Origin: CAG-791 sp045546175 | GTDB taxonomy: Bacteria; Bacillota; Clostridia; Lachnospirales; Lachnospiraceae | Assembly: GCA_045546175.1 (NCBI GenBank) | Contig: JAZQCI010000045.1 | Location: 3,263 to 67,262 of the forward strand | Direction: 5' to 3' | Length of the DNA stretch: 64,000 nucleotides | In this document: piece after piece, positions 48,661 through 57,385 of the stretch | Layout: each line of letters opens with the position of its first letter | How positions within the stretch are numbered: the stretch's first letter is position 1 | The notes under the pieces: generated by a model | What the model saw: the letters and a program-made list of their open reading frames with translations, nothing else | Told to the model about the DNA's origin: nothing | The model's database searches: none | Made by a program: the position numbers and the translations under genes

Positions 48661-49960
48661 TCTGTTTCCTCTTGCCTGCCTGCTCCCCCGAAAGCAGGCT
48701 CATTCTGTATTTTTTCAGTTCCGCTCTCCTCTGCCGGACCTTCTTCCTGTTCCATTTCAGAAGGCCGATCGCATACCAGATCGCCAGCAGGCCCGCGTTT
48801 TCCGGGACAGAGATCATAAGGTTATTAAATATGGAGTAAAGCGCCATGCAGAAAAGCCAGATCGCGAGGACCCGGTCATGTTCCAGCAGAGCCGCGTACA
48901 TGATGACTGAATAAAAGAGGATGATCATGATAAAAACGATTAATCCGTAACCGATCAGGTTCTTGATATAACCGCTGTCGATATAGAAATACCGACCATT
49001 CGCGCGGTCTGTGTTCTCCTTGATCTGTACGCCCAGCAGATGAACCCCGTAATCTCTGATCCCCAGAAAGGCCAGGCTGATCCTGAAGTGGAAGAAGTCA
49101 TCCATTTTCTTCTGCCACGGGATCTGCCAATTGTAATTCTTGCAGATCAGGTAAGTCACAAGAGCCAATACCGCGTAGCAGGAAGAGAGAATCTTCTTGC
49201 CCGTCACGGAATTCGGAATCAGCGGGATCCTGAATTTTACAATGATCACATAGAGCGCTATGAAGAGCATTCCGATCACGAACGGAAATGTTGTATCCGT
49301 TACTCTGAAGAGCCATACGTTGACGGCCGACAGGAAAAAGATCAGGGACCAGGGCGCCGTCTTCTGCGCGGCCGCGCGCCCGCCTTTTCCCAGCCTGCGC
49401 GGCTCCGTGCTTACATACAGCGCACAGAAAATAATATTGTTGAAATAGATCGAGGCGTAGGAGACATAATTAAAATTCAGGAATTCCCTTACGCGCCCCT
49501 TGTAGACCTCTCTCTCCAGCTGTGTGACCCCGATCAGATGAGCCATGACCGGAAGGCCCCATAATACCGCACAGGTCCACAGCGAGACTTTACAGATTCG
49601 CCGAAAACTCACATCCCTGGCCGCATAGATCAGGAGCAGCACCTGGATCAGGGGCATGCCGGTGTTGACCTGCCGCTGTACGACCATAAAAACAGCTGCA
49701 GCTGTAATGAATACCGCGGCAGCCCTCATATGCACAGTTTTTTCACTCAGTACGATCTTCAGGGCAAAAATGAGCATGCAAAAATAGCGAACGGCCGTGA
49801 GTAGTCTTCCGCCGAAAAGATCAAGAAAAATGGTCCTGCTTATATAAAACTGTGCCAACCAAAGTATAAGTCCGATAAAAAAGATGATCTCCTCAGCACT
49901 GACTCTGATCCCTCTCATATCGAACTTAATACTGTCTTGTCGATAATTATTGATTACCAT
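48644..49960 (-). CDS. Wzy-like polysaccharide polymerase
   Basis: 438 residues with about 10-12 transmembrane helices and a long extracytoplasmic loop, the usual architecture of O-antigen/capsule polymerases (EpsG/Wzy). Sequence is poorly conserved across the family; the assignment rests on topology and its position between a glycosyltransferase and a Wzx flippase. The C-terminal tail is basic (RKKVRQRRAELKKYR). GAGGA precedes the ATG. Overlaps wzx by 17 bp. Confidence 0.82.
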   Translation of the reverse strand: MVINNYRQDSIKFDMRGIRVSAEEIIFFIGLILWLAQFYISRTIFLDLFGGRLLTAVRYFCMLIFALKIVLSEKTVHMRAAAVFITAAAVFMVVQRQVNTGMPLIQVLLLIYAARDVSFRRICKVSLWTCAVLWGLPVMAHLIGVTQLEREVYKGRVREFLNFNYVSYASIYFNNIIFCALYVSTEPRRLGKGGRAAAQKTAPWSLIFFLSAVNVWLFRVTDTTFPFVIGMLFIALYVIIVKFRIPLIPNSVTGKKILSSCYAVLALVTYLICKNYNWQIPWQKKMDDFFHFRISLAFLGIRDYGVHLLGVQIKENTDRANGRYFYIDSGYIKNLIGYGLIVFIMIILFYSVIMYAALLEHDRVLAIWLFCMALYSIFNNLMISVPENAGLLAIWYAIGLLKWNRKKVRQRRAELKKYRMSLLSGEQAGKRKQIERTA

Positions 49961-49994
49961 GTATATCCGTCCTCATGTAATGAATTCTTCCTGA

Positions 49995-50825
49995 TCAGAA
50001 GCTCTCATTATATTTCTTATGGAAAAACTTCGCTTTGAGGAAAGAGACACCCTTCTTGACCCAGTCGACCTTCTCTATATAGACCAGCGGGAGAACTTTG
50101 ATCGAAGAGGTACTGATCGCACCGGTCTCGATCTGCCTGTCAAGCCAGACATTGAAGATGATCTCGCTGATCCTTCCGTACAGGCGTCCCTCAAACGCAT
50201 CCAGCACGCTGTCGTCGATCCTTGTCTCAAGTTCTTCCAGAATATCAAACAGCCACGTACAGTAAATGTTAAAATGCTCGCGGTCCATGATGATCATATT
50301 GAACATATATCCGTGCGTCTGGTCCAGGACCTTGTCATAGGATTCCAGATACTCGGGATATCTCTCGGACATGATCGCCCTGGTGGCGTCCAGGTGCTCC
50401 GCGTAGTGTGTATGCGCGTAATGGGAATAAAGAGTCTCTATAAAATAATGCTGCGGCTTTGGGACAAAGACTTCATACTTTCCCAGCATGGGCTGAAGCT
50501 CTTTGTAGGTCAGGATCTGGTCGAACATATCCTTTCCCTTATTTCTGCCGCCGAAATAGCGTCTGTAGTGTACAAGTCCTATATAATCGCTGTCCAGATT
50601 CTTCCACGCCCAATAAATCCCGGTGAGTTCGCAGTATCTGGGGTTCTTGAGAGATATGTTGTCTCCCTCATTGTCCTTCTGATAACCGAAATCAAGGGGA
50701 TTTCCTTTCGCATCTTTCTTGCCCTCTGCCCCGACATGAATAGGAAGATAGAGCGGGTCATCGGGCATTCTGTATTTTTTATGTGCTGCTACGACGATCG
50801 TAGCTGTCAAAGGTTTATCTGACAT
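49995..50825 (-). CDS. DUF4422 glycosyltransferase-like protein
   Basis: 276 residues of DUF4422, a family of probable glycosyltransferases common in capsule loci. Visible motifs: ATIVVAAHKKYRMPDDPLYLPIHVGAEG, YCELTGIYWAWKNLDSDYIGLVHYRRYF and YMFNMIIMDREHFNIYCTWLF. A TTG at 50837 is also in frame, but GGAG is positioned for ATG 50825. It is the first gene of the Wzx/Wzy operon, with a possible promoter in the 75-bp gap after queA. Confidence 0.87.
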   Translation of the reverse strand: MSDKPLTATIVVAAHKKYRMPDDPLYLPIHVGAEGKKDAKGNPLDFGYQKDNEGDNISLKNPRYCELTGIYWAWKNLDSDYIGLVHYRRYFGGRNKGKDMFDQILTYKELQPMLGKYEVFVPKPQHYFIETLYSHYAHTHYAEHLDATRAIMSERYPEYLESYDKVLDQTHGYMFNMIIMDREHFNIYCTWLFDILEELETRIDDSVLDAFEGRLYGRISEIIFNVWLDRQIETGAISTSSIKVLPLVYIEKVDWVKKGVSFLKAKFFHKKYNESF

Positions 50826-50866
50826 TTCTGACTCCAACGCGGTTTATAGATTACCATTTCAATACT

Positions 50867-50894
50867 ATCATACCAAAGTGCTTTTTTTCAATAA
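50867..50894 (-). promoter_or_regulatory. Possible promoter of the polysaccharide operon
   Basis: TTATTG, 16 bp, TATGAT on the minus strand between queA and the DUF4422 gene; moderate match. Confidence 0.4.
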
Positions 50895-50900
50895 CAAGAC

Positions 50901-51944
50901 TTAATAAAAGAAGCAGGCGTCTCCAAATGAAAAAAAGCGGTATTTCAGCCTGATTGCCTCCTCGTAAGCGCCAAGGACCCTCTCCCGCCCCGCGAAGGCG
51001 GAGACCAGCATGACGAGCGTGGATTCCGGGAGGTGGAAATTTGTGATCAGGCCGTCCATTACTTTGAACCTATATCCGGGATAGATAAAGATCGACGTAT
51101 CATCGGCCCCCGTATGAACGATCCCGCTCTCGTCCGCAGCGCTCTCTACCGTCCTGCACGCCGTAGTTCCGACACAGATCACGCGGTGCCCTTCTTCATG
51201 GGTCTTGTTAATGAGCTGCGCCGCCTCTTCCGACACCTGGTACCACTCCGAATGCATGTGATGGTTTGTCACATCGTCGACCTTGACCGGCCGGAAAGTC
51301 CCCAGGCCTACATGCAGCGTCACAAAAGCCGTGTTCACGCCCATGGCCCTGATCTCATCGAGAAGTTCCTGCGTGAAATGGAGTCCCGCGGTCGGCGCCG
51401 CGGCGCTCCCTTCATATCTGGCATAAACCGTCTGGTACATGTTCTTGTCTTCCAGCTTGTGCGTGATATAAGGCGGCAGCGGCATCTCCCCGAGCCGGTC
51501 CAGGACCTCTTCGAAGATTCCCTCGTACTCAAATTTCACCAGCCGGTTTCCTTCGTCGAGGATATCGAGGATCACAGCCTTGAGGCTCCCGTCCCCGAAG
51601 GTCACCCGCGCGCCGGGCTTCAGTTTCTTTCCGGGCCTCACCAGCGTCTCCCAGCGGTCGGCTCCGAGGCGCTTTAAGAGCAGGATCTCGACATTCGCGC
51701 CGGTATCCTCCTTGGTTCCCAGAAGCCTTGCGGGGATGACTTTCGTGTCGTTGAGGACCAGCGTGTCACCGGGGTGCAGGTATTCTTTAATGTCTCTGAA
51801 GATCCGATGCTCAATCTCCCCTGTTTCTGTATTCATGACAAGAAGCCGGGAAGCCGCCCGGTCCTCGAGAGGGTCCTGCGCGATCAGTTCCTGCGGCAGG
51901 TCAAAATAGTAATCCGATGTCTTTAATCCGGTGATCTGTTCCAT
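50901..51944 (-). CDS. queA: S-adenosylmethionine:tRNA ribosyltransferase-isomerase
   Basis: Transfers and isomerises the ribosyl moiety of SAM onto preQ1-tRNA to form epoxyqueuosine. 347 residues: SDYYFDLPQELIAQDPLEDRAASRLL, DTLVLNDTKVIPARLLG, PPYITHKLEDKNMYQTVYA, GSAAAPTAGLHFTQELLDEI, and the C-terminal NFHLPESTLVMLVSAFAGRE are diagnostic. No other queuosine gene lies nearby. Stand-alone or first in a run ending at the polysaccharide operon. Confidence 0.97.
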   Translation of the reverse strand: MEQITGLKTSDYYFDLPQELIAQDPLEDRAASRLLVMNTETGEIEHRIFRDIKEYLHPGDTLVLNDTKVIPARLLGTKEDTGANVEILLLKRLGADRWETLVRPGKKLKPGARVTFGDGSLKAVILDILDEGNRLVKFEYEGIFEEVLDRLGEMPLPPYITHKLEDKNMYQTVYARYEGSAAAPTAGLHFTQELLDEIRAMGVNTAFVTLHVGLGTFRPVKVDDVTNHHMHSEWYQVSEEAAQLINKTHEEGHRVICVGTTACRTVESAADESGIVHTGADDTSIFIYPGYRFKVMDGLITNFHLPESTLVMLVSAFAGRERVLGAYEEAIRLKYRFFSFGDACFFY

Positions 51945-52019
51945 TTATATCAACACTTTCCGTAAATGTTCCGCCTGCGCTCAGCGCTCGGAAAAAAGGA
52001 GAACGGTTCGCCCTTCCTT

Positions 52020-53450
52020 TTACTGATTTCTGATAGCAGCGTTTTTTAAGAATACTTTATAGCCGCGATAGGCCTCATAGACATCCGCCTTGCTGGTCGC
52101 CTCCCAAGGGGAATGCATGCTCAGGACGGGAACTCCGCAGTCGATCACGTTCATTCCGTAGAGAGCCAGGATATACGCGATCGTTCCGCCTCCGCCCACG
52201 TCAACCTTGCCAAGCTCTGCCGTCTGCGTGCAGATCTCTTCTTTGTCAAAGATATCCCGCAGGTGGGCGATATACTCCGCATTGGCGTCATTGGATCCCG
52301 ACTTGCCGCGGCTCCCCGTAAATTTATTGAAGGCCATGCCCCTTCCCAAAAAGGCCGCGTTCTTCTTCTCGAAGACGGACGCGTAAGCCGGGTCAAAGGC
52401 GGCGCTCACATCCGAGGAGAGCATGCAACTGTTTGCCAGTGTCCTTCTGAGTGCCAGCTCGCTGTAGCAGCCGCAGAGATTCATGACCTCCGCGACGGCG
52501 TTCTCGAAGAACCTGGATCTCATGCCCGTAGCTCCGACGCTTCCGATCTCCTCCTTGTCGACCAGAAGTGTGCAGCTCGTTCTCCCCAGGTCATGGGTCT
52601 CGATCTGCGCCCTGAAAGAGGGATAAGCGCAGGCTCGGTCATCCTGGCCGTAGCCCAGGACCATGCTCCTGTCAAATCCGGCGTCCCTCGCCTTGCCGGC
52701 CGGCACGATCTCCAGCTCGGCGGACTCGAAGTCGCCCTCTTCGATCCCGTAGGTCTCGGAGAGGATCTTCAGGATGGCCTTTTTGACCGCCTCCTTGCCG
52801 TTCTCCTTGTCCTTCTTTCCCGCTTTTGTGTCAGCGTCGATCACGACCGGTTTGCTTCCGATGATGAGGTCGAGGGCCTCACCTTCCACGACGGTTGCGG
52901 CGTTTTTCTTCATCTGCTCCTGGGACAGGTGGATCAGCAGGTCGGAGACAAAAAATACAGGCTCGTCCTCATTTTCTCCCACGCGCAGGATCACTGTCTC
53001 GCCGCTCTTTTTGACGATCACGCCGTGGATCGCCAGAGGCAGCGTCACATACTGGTATTTTTTGATGCCGCCGTAATAGTGCGTGTCCAGATAGGCAATC
53101 TCGCTGTCCTCATACAGGGGATTCTGCTTGACGTCCAGGCGGGGAGAATCGATGTGGGCGCCGAGTATGTTCATGCCGTTCTCAAAGGGCTCCGTGCCGA
53201 TCTCGAAAAGGACGATCGACTTATTCATCCAGACGCTGTAGACCTTGTCTCCCGCCGAGAGTTTTCTTCCTTCCGAAATAGCTTCGCTCAGCTCAATGTA
53301 GCCGTTTTCCTCGGCTTCGTTGACAAACCGGTCAATACACTCCCGCTCCGTCTTTCCGTCATTTAAAAAGCACTTGTAATCGTCTGCGAAATCCATGCAG
53401 GACTTCTGCATTCCGAGGTCATAGGTATTCCACGCGTTGATTCTCTCCAT
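52020..53450 (-). CDS. M18 family aminopeptidase
   Basis: Cytosolic zinc aminopeptidase (ApeA/ApeB group), 476 residues. NILGAHIDSPRLDVKQNPLYE holds the first metal ligands (H-x-D), YGQDDRACAYPSF the bridging Asp, LLVDKEEIGSVGATG the catalytic Glu pair, SSDVSAAFDP the next ligand Asp and VPVLSMHSPWEATSKADVY the final His. GAGGAG precedes the ATG. A probable 6S RNA and its terminator are directly upstream. Confidence 0.95.
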   Translation of the reverse strand: MERINAWNTYDLGMQKSCMDFADDYKCFLNDGKTERECIDRFVNEAEENGYIELSEAISEGRKLSAGDKVYSVWMNKSIVLFEIGTEPFENGMNILGAHIDSPRLDVKQNPLYEDSEIAYLDTHYYGGIKKYQYVTLPLAIHGVIVKKSGETVILRVGENEDEPVFFVSDLLIHLSQEQMKKNAATVVEGEALDLIIGSKPVVIDADTKAGKKDKENGKEAVKKAILKILSETYGIEEGDFESAELEIVPAGKARDAGFDRSMVLGYGQDDRACAYPSFRAQIETHDLGRTSCTLLVDKEEIGSVGATGMRSRFFENAVAEVMNLCGCYSELALRRTLANSCMLSSDVSAAFDPAYASVFEKKNAAFLGRGMAFNKFTGSRGKSGSNDANAEYIAHLRDIFDKEEICTQTAELGKVDVGGGGTIAYILALYGMNVIDCGVPVLSMHSPWEATSKADVYEAYRGYKVFLKNAAIRNQ

Positions 53451-53501
53451 AATCTTCTCCTCACTGCTGTAATTGCTTGTATCGCTGTATAGCCATAAAG
53501 A

Positions 53502-53534
53502 AGTGCATCTTCATACGGTTGTATAAGATGCACT
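53502..53534 (-). terminator. Terminator of the probable 6S RNA
   Basis: AGTGCATCTT / AAGATGCACT with an inner ATAC/GTAT stem; on the minus strand it is followed by TCTTTAT. Confidence 0.65.
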
Positions 53535-53550
53535 GTCACTCATTGCATAA

Positions 53551-53741
53551 TAATACCTGAAACGCCGTCTTCCGTATTTTGACTCCTAGCACGCATGCCA
53601 GGTGGGTGTCCGCAGCTCAGACCTTTGCCTTCCACTGGCAGCGCCAAAAGCGCCGGAGGCATGACAGCCGTAAGAGCAATGTAAGATTCCCGTTTAAAGT
53701 AATTGTAGGTTCAAAATAACGGAAATGTTGGCCTTTCAGGC
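53551..53741 (-). ncRNA. ssrS: Probable 6S RNA (RNA polymerase-binding)
   Basis: About 190-nt transcript that can fold into one long interrupted rod. The 5' strand CCTGAAA pairs with TTTCAGG at the 3' end; TTCCG pairs with CGGAA and TATTTTGA with TCAAAATA; between lie GGGAATCTTAC and GGACACCCACCTGG, resembling conserved Firmicutes 6S segments. 6S RNA mimics an open promoter and sequesters sigma-A polymerase. A good promoter is in place. Identity rests on recalled consensus and hand folding, so another structured RNA is possible. Confidence 0.72.
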
Positions 53742-53747
53742 AAATTC

Positions 53748-53776
53748 ATTATATCACATTATTTCGGTCTGTACAA
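53748..53776 (-). promoter_or_regulatory. Promoter of the probable 6S RNA
   Basis: TTGTAC, 17 bp, TATAAT on the minus strand, starting 7 bp after the aminopeptidase P stop codon. Confidence 0.75.
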
Positions 53777-53782
53777 TCTGCA

Positions 53783-55612
53783 TCAGACAGGCTCGGTCTG
53801 TAATATCAGCCACTGCTGCTCCTCGGGATCCATAAGCGGCATGAGCTCCGTGCGCACTCTCTCGTGGTACTCGTTGAGAAGCTTTCTCGTATCGGGCGTA
53901 AGGTAAGCGGGGTCGATCAGGTTCCTGTCAAAAGGCACCAGCGTGAGCGGCTCGAACGCAAGGAAGCGCCCCCACTCATTTGTCGTGTGATCGACCACTT
54001 CCAGGATTGTCTCGATCCGGATCCCGTACTTTCCTTCGAGGTAAACGCCGGGCTCGTCCGAGACGATCATGCCGGGCTCGAAAGGCGTATCCTGCCTGCC
54101 CGGGAAAACTCTCCAGCGGATTGACGGCGGGGTCTCGTGGACGTTCAAAAAGTACCCGATCCCGTGCCCCGTGCCGCATTTATAATCCAGTCCTTCTCTC
54201 CACATCGGCTCTCTTGCCAGGATGTCAAGGTTCGCGCCGGTGCATCCGTCAAGGAAGACGGCTCCCATGAGCTGCAGATTGGATACAGCGGTCAGTGTGT
54301 AGTGCTTCTTCATCTCCTCGGTGACAGGTCCCAGCGCGATGGTCCGCGTGACGTCCGTCGTACCGGTCAGATACTGTCCTCCGGAATCCACCAGGAGCAT
54401 TCCCTCCGGCGCAAGCTGTGCGTCGGAGACGCCGGGGACCGCTTCGTAGTGCATCATGGCCGCGTTGGGGCCGTAAGCGGAGATCGTGGGAAAAGAGAGA
54501 TCCATATAGTCGTCGATCTGCGCCCGCAGATTGTCGAGATACGCCGCGGCTCCGGACTCCGTCACAGGCTCTGCGCCCGGCTTTCCGACCGTCTCCGTGA
54601 CCCACATGATGAACCTGCACAGCGCTGCGCTGTCGCGCTTATAGCAGGCGCGGATATTCGCCATCTCCACGGCGTTCTTGACACTTTTGAACCCAACCAG
54701 CGGGCTCGGCGCCCCGATCATCTCATAGCCGGCTTTGCTGCTCTCAAGGCCTTTTCTCGCCGCGAGGTAGACGCTGTAGCTCACGCAGTCCGGGTCGCAC
54801 AGAAGATCGCCTCTGTGGTCGTAGACCGCGAGAAACTCTTCCAGGTCATCGTAAGGAAGGATGGAAATCCTGTGCAGAGCCGCGTAAGACCTCAGTTCCT
54901 CCGTCACTTCCCCGTCCTGAATAAACAGATAGACATTCCTGTCGTCCACAAGTATATGGGTGAGTGCGACAGGGTTGCAGGTGACGTCCGCTCCGCGCAT
55001 ATTGAGGAGCCACATGATATTGTCCAGCTTGCTGTCGATATAGGTGTCCGCTCCCGCTTCCTGCACGGCGCTGCGCAGGCGTCCGAGCTTGTCCTCGATG
55101 TCCTCCCCGGTGTAATCGTCCTCAAGGAGCAGCACCGGATGGCAGGGGAGCGCCGGTCTGTCGCTCCAGATCCCGTCCGCAAGGTCACGGCCGATCTTCA
55201 AAGAGCCTTTTTTGCTCTTCATGAGCTTCTCGTAGCCCCGGCCTTCCTTGCTGGGGACACAGCGCCCGTCAAATCCCAGTACCGATCCCTCCTCCATATT
55301 TTGGCGCAGGTACTCGGTGATCGTAGGAACGCCCGGTTCTCCCATTTTCATGAGCGTCACGCCGGAGCCTTCCAGTTCCGCCGCCGCCTGGATAAAATAT
55401 CGTCCGTCCGTCCACAGGCACGCTTCCTGCGCGCGTACGATCAGCGTCCCCGCCGATCCCGTGAAGCCGCTGAAAAACTCTCTTGTGTGAAAATAGTCTG
55501 CCGCATATTCCGAATTGTGGAAATCCGCAGTGGGGATCATATAAGCGTCGATCCCCTCTCTCTTCATTGCTGCCCGCAGCAGTTCGATTCTGTCTCTGTG
55601 TATACTGCCCAT
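53783..55612 (-). CDS. M24 family aminopeptidase P (Xaa-Pro aminopeptidase, long form)
   Basis: Removes N-terminal residues preceding proline. 609 residues, the three-domain long form. Metal ligands in LLVDSGGQYLTGTTDVTRTI (two Asp), GTGHGIGYFLNVHETPP (His) and SDEPGVYLEGKYGIRIE (two Glu). Creatinase-like N-terminal domains occupy about 1-310. AGGAGG lies five bases before the ATG. Confidence 0.95.
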   Translation of the reverse strand: MGSIHRDRIELLRAAMKREGIDAYMIPTADFHNSEYAADYFHTREFFSGFTGSAGTLIVRAQEACLWTDGRYFIQAAAELEGSGVTLMKMGEPGVPTITEYLRQNMEEGSVLGFDGRCVPSKEGRGYEKLMKSKKGSLKIGRDLADGIWSDRPALPCHPVLLLEDDYTGEDIEDKLGRLRSAVQEAGADTYIDSKLDNIMWLLNMRGADVTCNPVALTHILVDDRNVYLFIQDGEVTEELRSYAALHRISILPYDDLEEFLAVYDHRGDLLCDPDCVSYSVYLAARKGLESSKAGYEMIGAPSPLVGFKSVKNAVEMANIRACYKRDSAALCRFIMWVTETVGKPGAEPVTESGAAAYLDNLRAQIDDYMDLSFPTISAYGPNAAMMHYEAVPGVSDAQLAPEGMLLVDSGGQYLTGTTDVTRTIALGPVTEEMKKHYTLTAVSNLQLMGAVFLDGCTGANLDILAREPMWREGLDYKCGTGHGIGYFLNVHETPPSIRWRVFPGRQDTPFEPGMIVSDEPGVYLEGKYGIRIETILEVVDHTTNEWGRFLAFEPLTLVPFDRNLIDPAYLTPDTRKLLNEYHERVRTELMPLMDPEEQQWLILQTEPV

Positions 55613-55644
55613 TACTGCCTCCTGACAGATTGTTGTTTATTTGT

Positions 55645-57141
55645 TCAAGCCTTATCTGTAAGCCCCAGGAACCTGCGGACTTCTTCCTTCATCTGCGTTC
55701 TGTCGCAGACGATATCGTGAAGGATCGGCGCGTCCTTGAGCTCGCTCACCGCCTTGGGAACGGGCACACCTGCCACCTCGCTGAGCTTGTCCGCCAGCTC
55801 CAGATCCGGGAGCGATGTATCTTTGCCCAGCGCCGCCATGACGCTTCCCTCAAACTTGAAGGGGCTCGCCGTGGAGTCGATGACAGCGGGCGTCGCGTCC
55901 GAAGTTTCACTCAGATATCTTCTGTAGACGCTGCTTGCTACCGCCGTATGGGGGTCGATCACATATCCGTCGCCCGTGTAAACCGTGCGGATCTCCCGGG
56001 CTGTCTGCTCCTCGTCCGCATAGCCGCTCACAAAGTCGCTCAGCTGCTGCATCATCTGCTCAGTGACTGTGTATGTTCCCTTTTCCTTCAGGTCCTTCAT
56101 AAACGCCGCGCAAGCCTTCGGATCATCTCCGCTGATGTGATAGATCAGTCTCTCGAGGTTGCTCGAGATCAGAATATCCATGGACGGAGAACTCGTCAGG
56201 ACAAACTCGCGGTTTCTGTTATACTCGCCGGTCGTAAAGAAATCGAACAGCACCTTGTTGGAATTGGAGGCGCAGATCAGCTTGCCGATCGGAAGCCCCA
56301 TTCTCTTGGCGTAATACGCCGCAAGGATATTGCCGAAATTACCGGTGGGAACGACGAAGTTCACCAGATCTCCTTCGCGAATCACGCCGTCCTTAAGAAG
56401 TCTTGTATAGGCATAGACATAGTAGACAATCTGAGGCGTCAGGCGTCCGATATTGATGGAATTGGCCGACGAGAACTGCATGCCGTTCTGAGCCATCTCC
56501 TCCACCAGAGCCTTGTCCGTAAAGAGGTTCTTGACACTGGTCTGGGCGTCGTCGAAGTTTCCGTTAATGCCGATGACCCTTGTGTTGGCGCCTTTTGTCG
56601 TCACCATCTGTCTCTCCTGGATCGAGGACACGCCGTGCTTGGGATAAAAGACCATAATCTTTGTTCCCTCGACGCCCGCAAATCCTGCCAGAGCAGCTTT
56701 TCCGGTGTCGCCGCTGGTCGCTGTCAGGATCACGATCTCTCTGCCCGACCCGTTCTTGGCCGCTGCCGTCGTCATCAGATGGGGCAAAATAGAGAGCGCC
56801 ATATCTTTAAAGGCGATCGTAGGTCCGTGGAAAAGCTCGAGGTACCAGGCGCTGCCTGATTTTCTCAAGGGGGCGATCTCCTCCGTGTCGAATTTGCTGT
56901 CATAAGCGCTGTCAATGCACTTTTTCAGTTTCTCCTCCGTGTAATCCGTGAGGAGCAGGCGCATTACTTCGTACGCCACGCCGCGGTAATCCATCTGTGC
57001 GAGCTGCGCCGGCGTCTTCTCCAGTTTGGGAACGGAAGTGGGCACGTAAAGGCCTCCGTCTTCCGGAAATCCTCTCAGGATCGCCTGTGAAGCTGTGATC
57101 GGGGTACTATCTGAACGGGTGCTTCTGTATAATATCTCCAT
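55645..57141 (-). CDS. thrC: Threonine synthase
   Basis: PLP enzyme converting O-phosphohomoserine to threonine. 498 residues: YRSTRSDSTPITASQAILRG at the start, GPTIAFKDMALSILP with the Schiff-base Lys112, ILTATSGDTGKAALAGFAG as phosphate loop, and NFVVPTGNFGNILAAYYAKRM. AAGGAG precedes the ATG. The about 130-nt leader contains a family 1 structured repeat; no T-box motif is visible. Confidence 0.97.
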   Translation of the reverse strand: MEILYRSTRSDSTPITASQAILRGFPEDGGLYVPTSVPKLEKTPAQLAQMDYRGVAYEVMRLLLTDYTEEKLKKCIDSAYDSKFDTEEIAPLRKSGSAWYLELFHGPTIAFKDMALSILPHLMTTAAAKNGSGREIVILTATSGDTGKAALAGFAGVEGTKIMVFYPKHGVSSIQERQMVTTKGANTRVIGINGNFDDAQTSVKNLFTDKALVEEMAQNGMQFSSANSINIGRLTPQIVYYVYAYTRLLKDGVIREGDLVNFVVPTGNFGNILAAYYAKRMGLPIGKLICASNSNKVLFDFFTTGEYNRNREFVLTSSPSMDILISSNLERLIYHISGDDPKACAAFMKDLKEKGTYTVTEQMMQQLSDFVSGYADEEQTAREIRTVYTGDGYVIDPHTAVASSVYRRYLSETSDATPAVIDSTASPFKFEGSVMAALGKDTSLPDLELADKLSEVAGVPVPKAVSELKDAPILHDIVCDRTQMKEEVRRFLGLTDKA

Positions 57142-57165
57142 CAGATTGCTCCTTTCTTATTTCAT

Positions 57166-57243
57166 GGCTCGCAGAGCGAGCCACGCGCCGCGTGCGGGCT
57201 GCCTTTTGGGCAGCTCCTTCCTCTCCGCACGCGTGTGCATCAT
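57166..57243 (-). repeat. 80-bp structured repeat, family 1, copy 3
   Basis: Same plan as the two copies at 9.3 kb: GGCTCGC-AGA-GCGAGCC (57166-57182), outer CGCGTGCGG / CCGCACGCG, inner GCTGCCT-TTT-GGGCAGC. Relative to copies 1-2 the inner stem has a T-A pair replaced by C-G and a C-G replaced by T-G, so pairing is kept. It lies in the 5' leader of thrC, in the same orientation to transcription as the others. Confidence 0.9.
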
Positions 57244-57277
57244 AAGGCTCGCGTCTTTGCTGTGACCTATGGGTGTT

Positions 57278-57306
57278 AGTGTATCACAAACGTTTGGTAA
57301 TGGCAA
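57278..57306 (-). promoter_or_regulatory. Promoter of thrC
   Basis: TTGCCA, 17 bp, TACACT on the minus strand; places the transcription start near 57271 and the structured repeat inside the leader. Confidence 0.65.
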
Positions 57307-57385
57307 AATGGAATGCGAAATGGTAGTATATACATGTATTTGATCAAGAGAAGCTTCCGTAACGCCGATTCGGCAAGAGGTCATC

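Noticed and set aside
57142..57271. T-box riboswitch in the thrC leader
   Set aside because: No T-box core (GGTGGNACC-like) or specifier domain and terminator; the leader is explained by the family 1 repeat.
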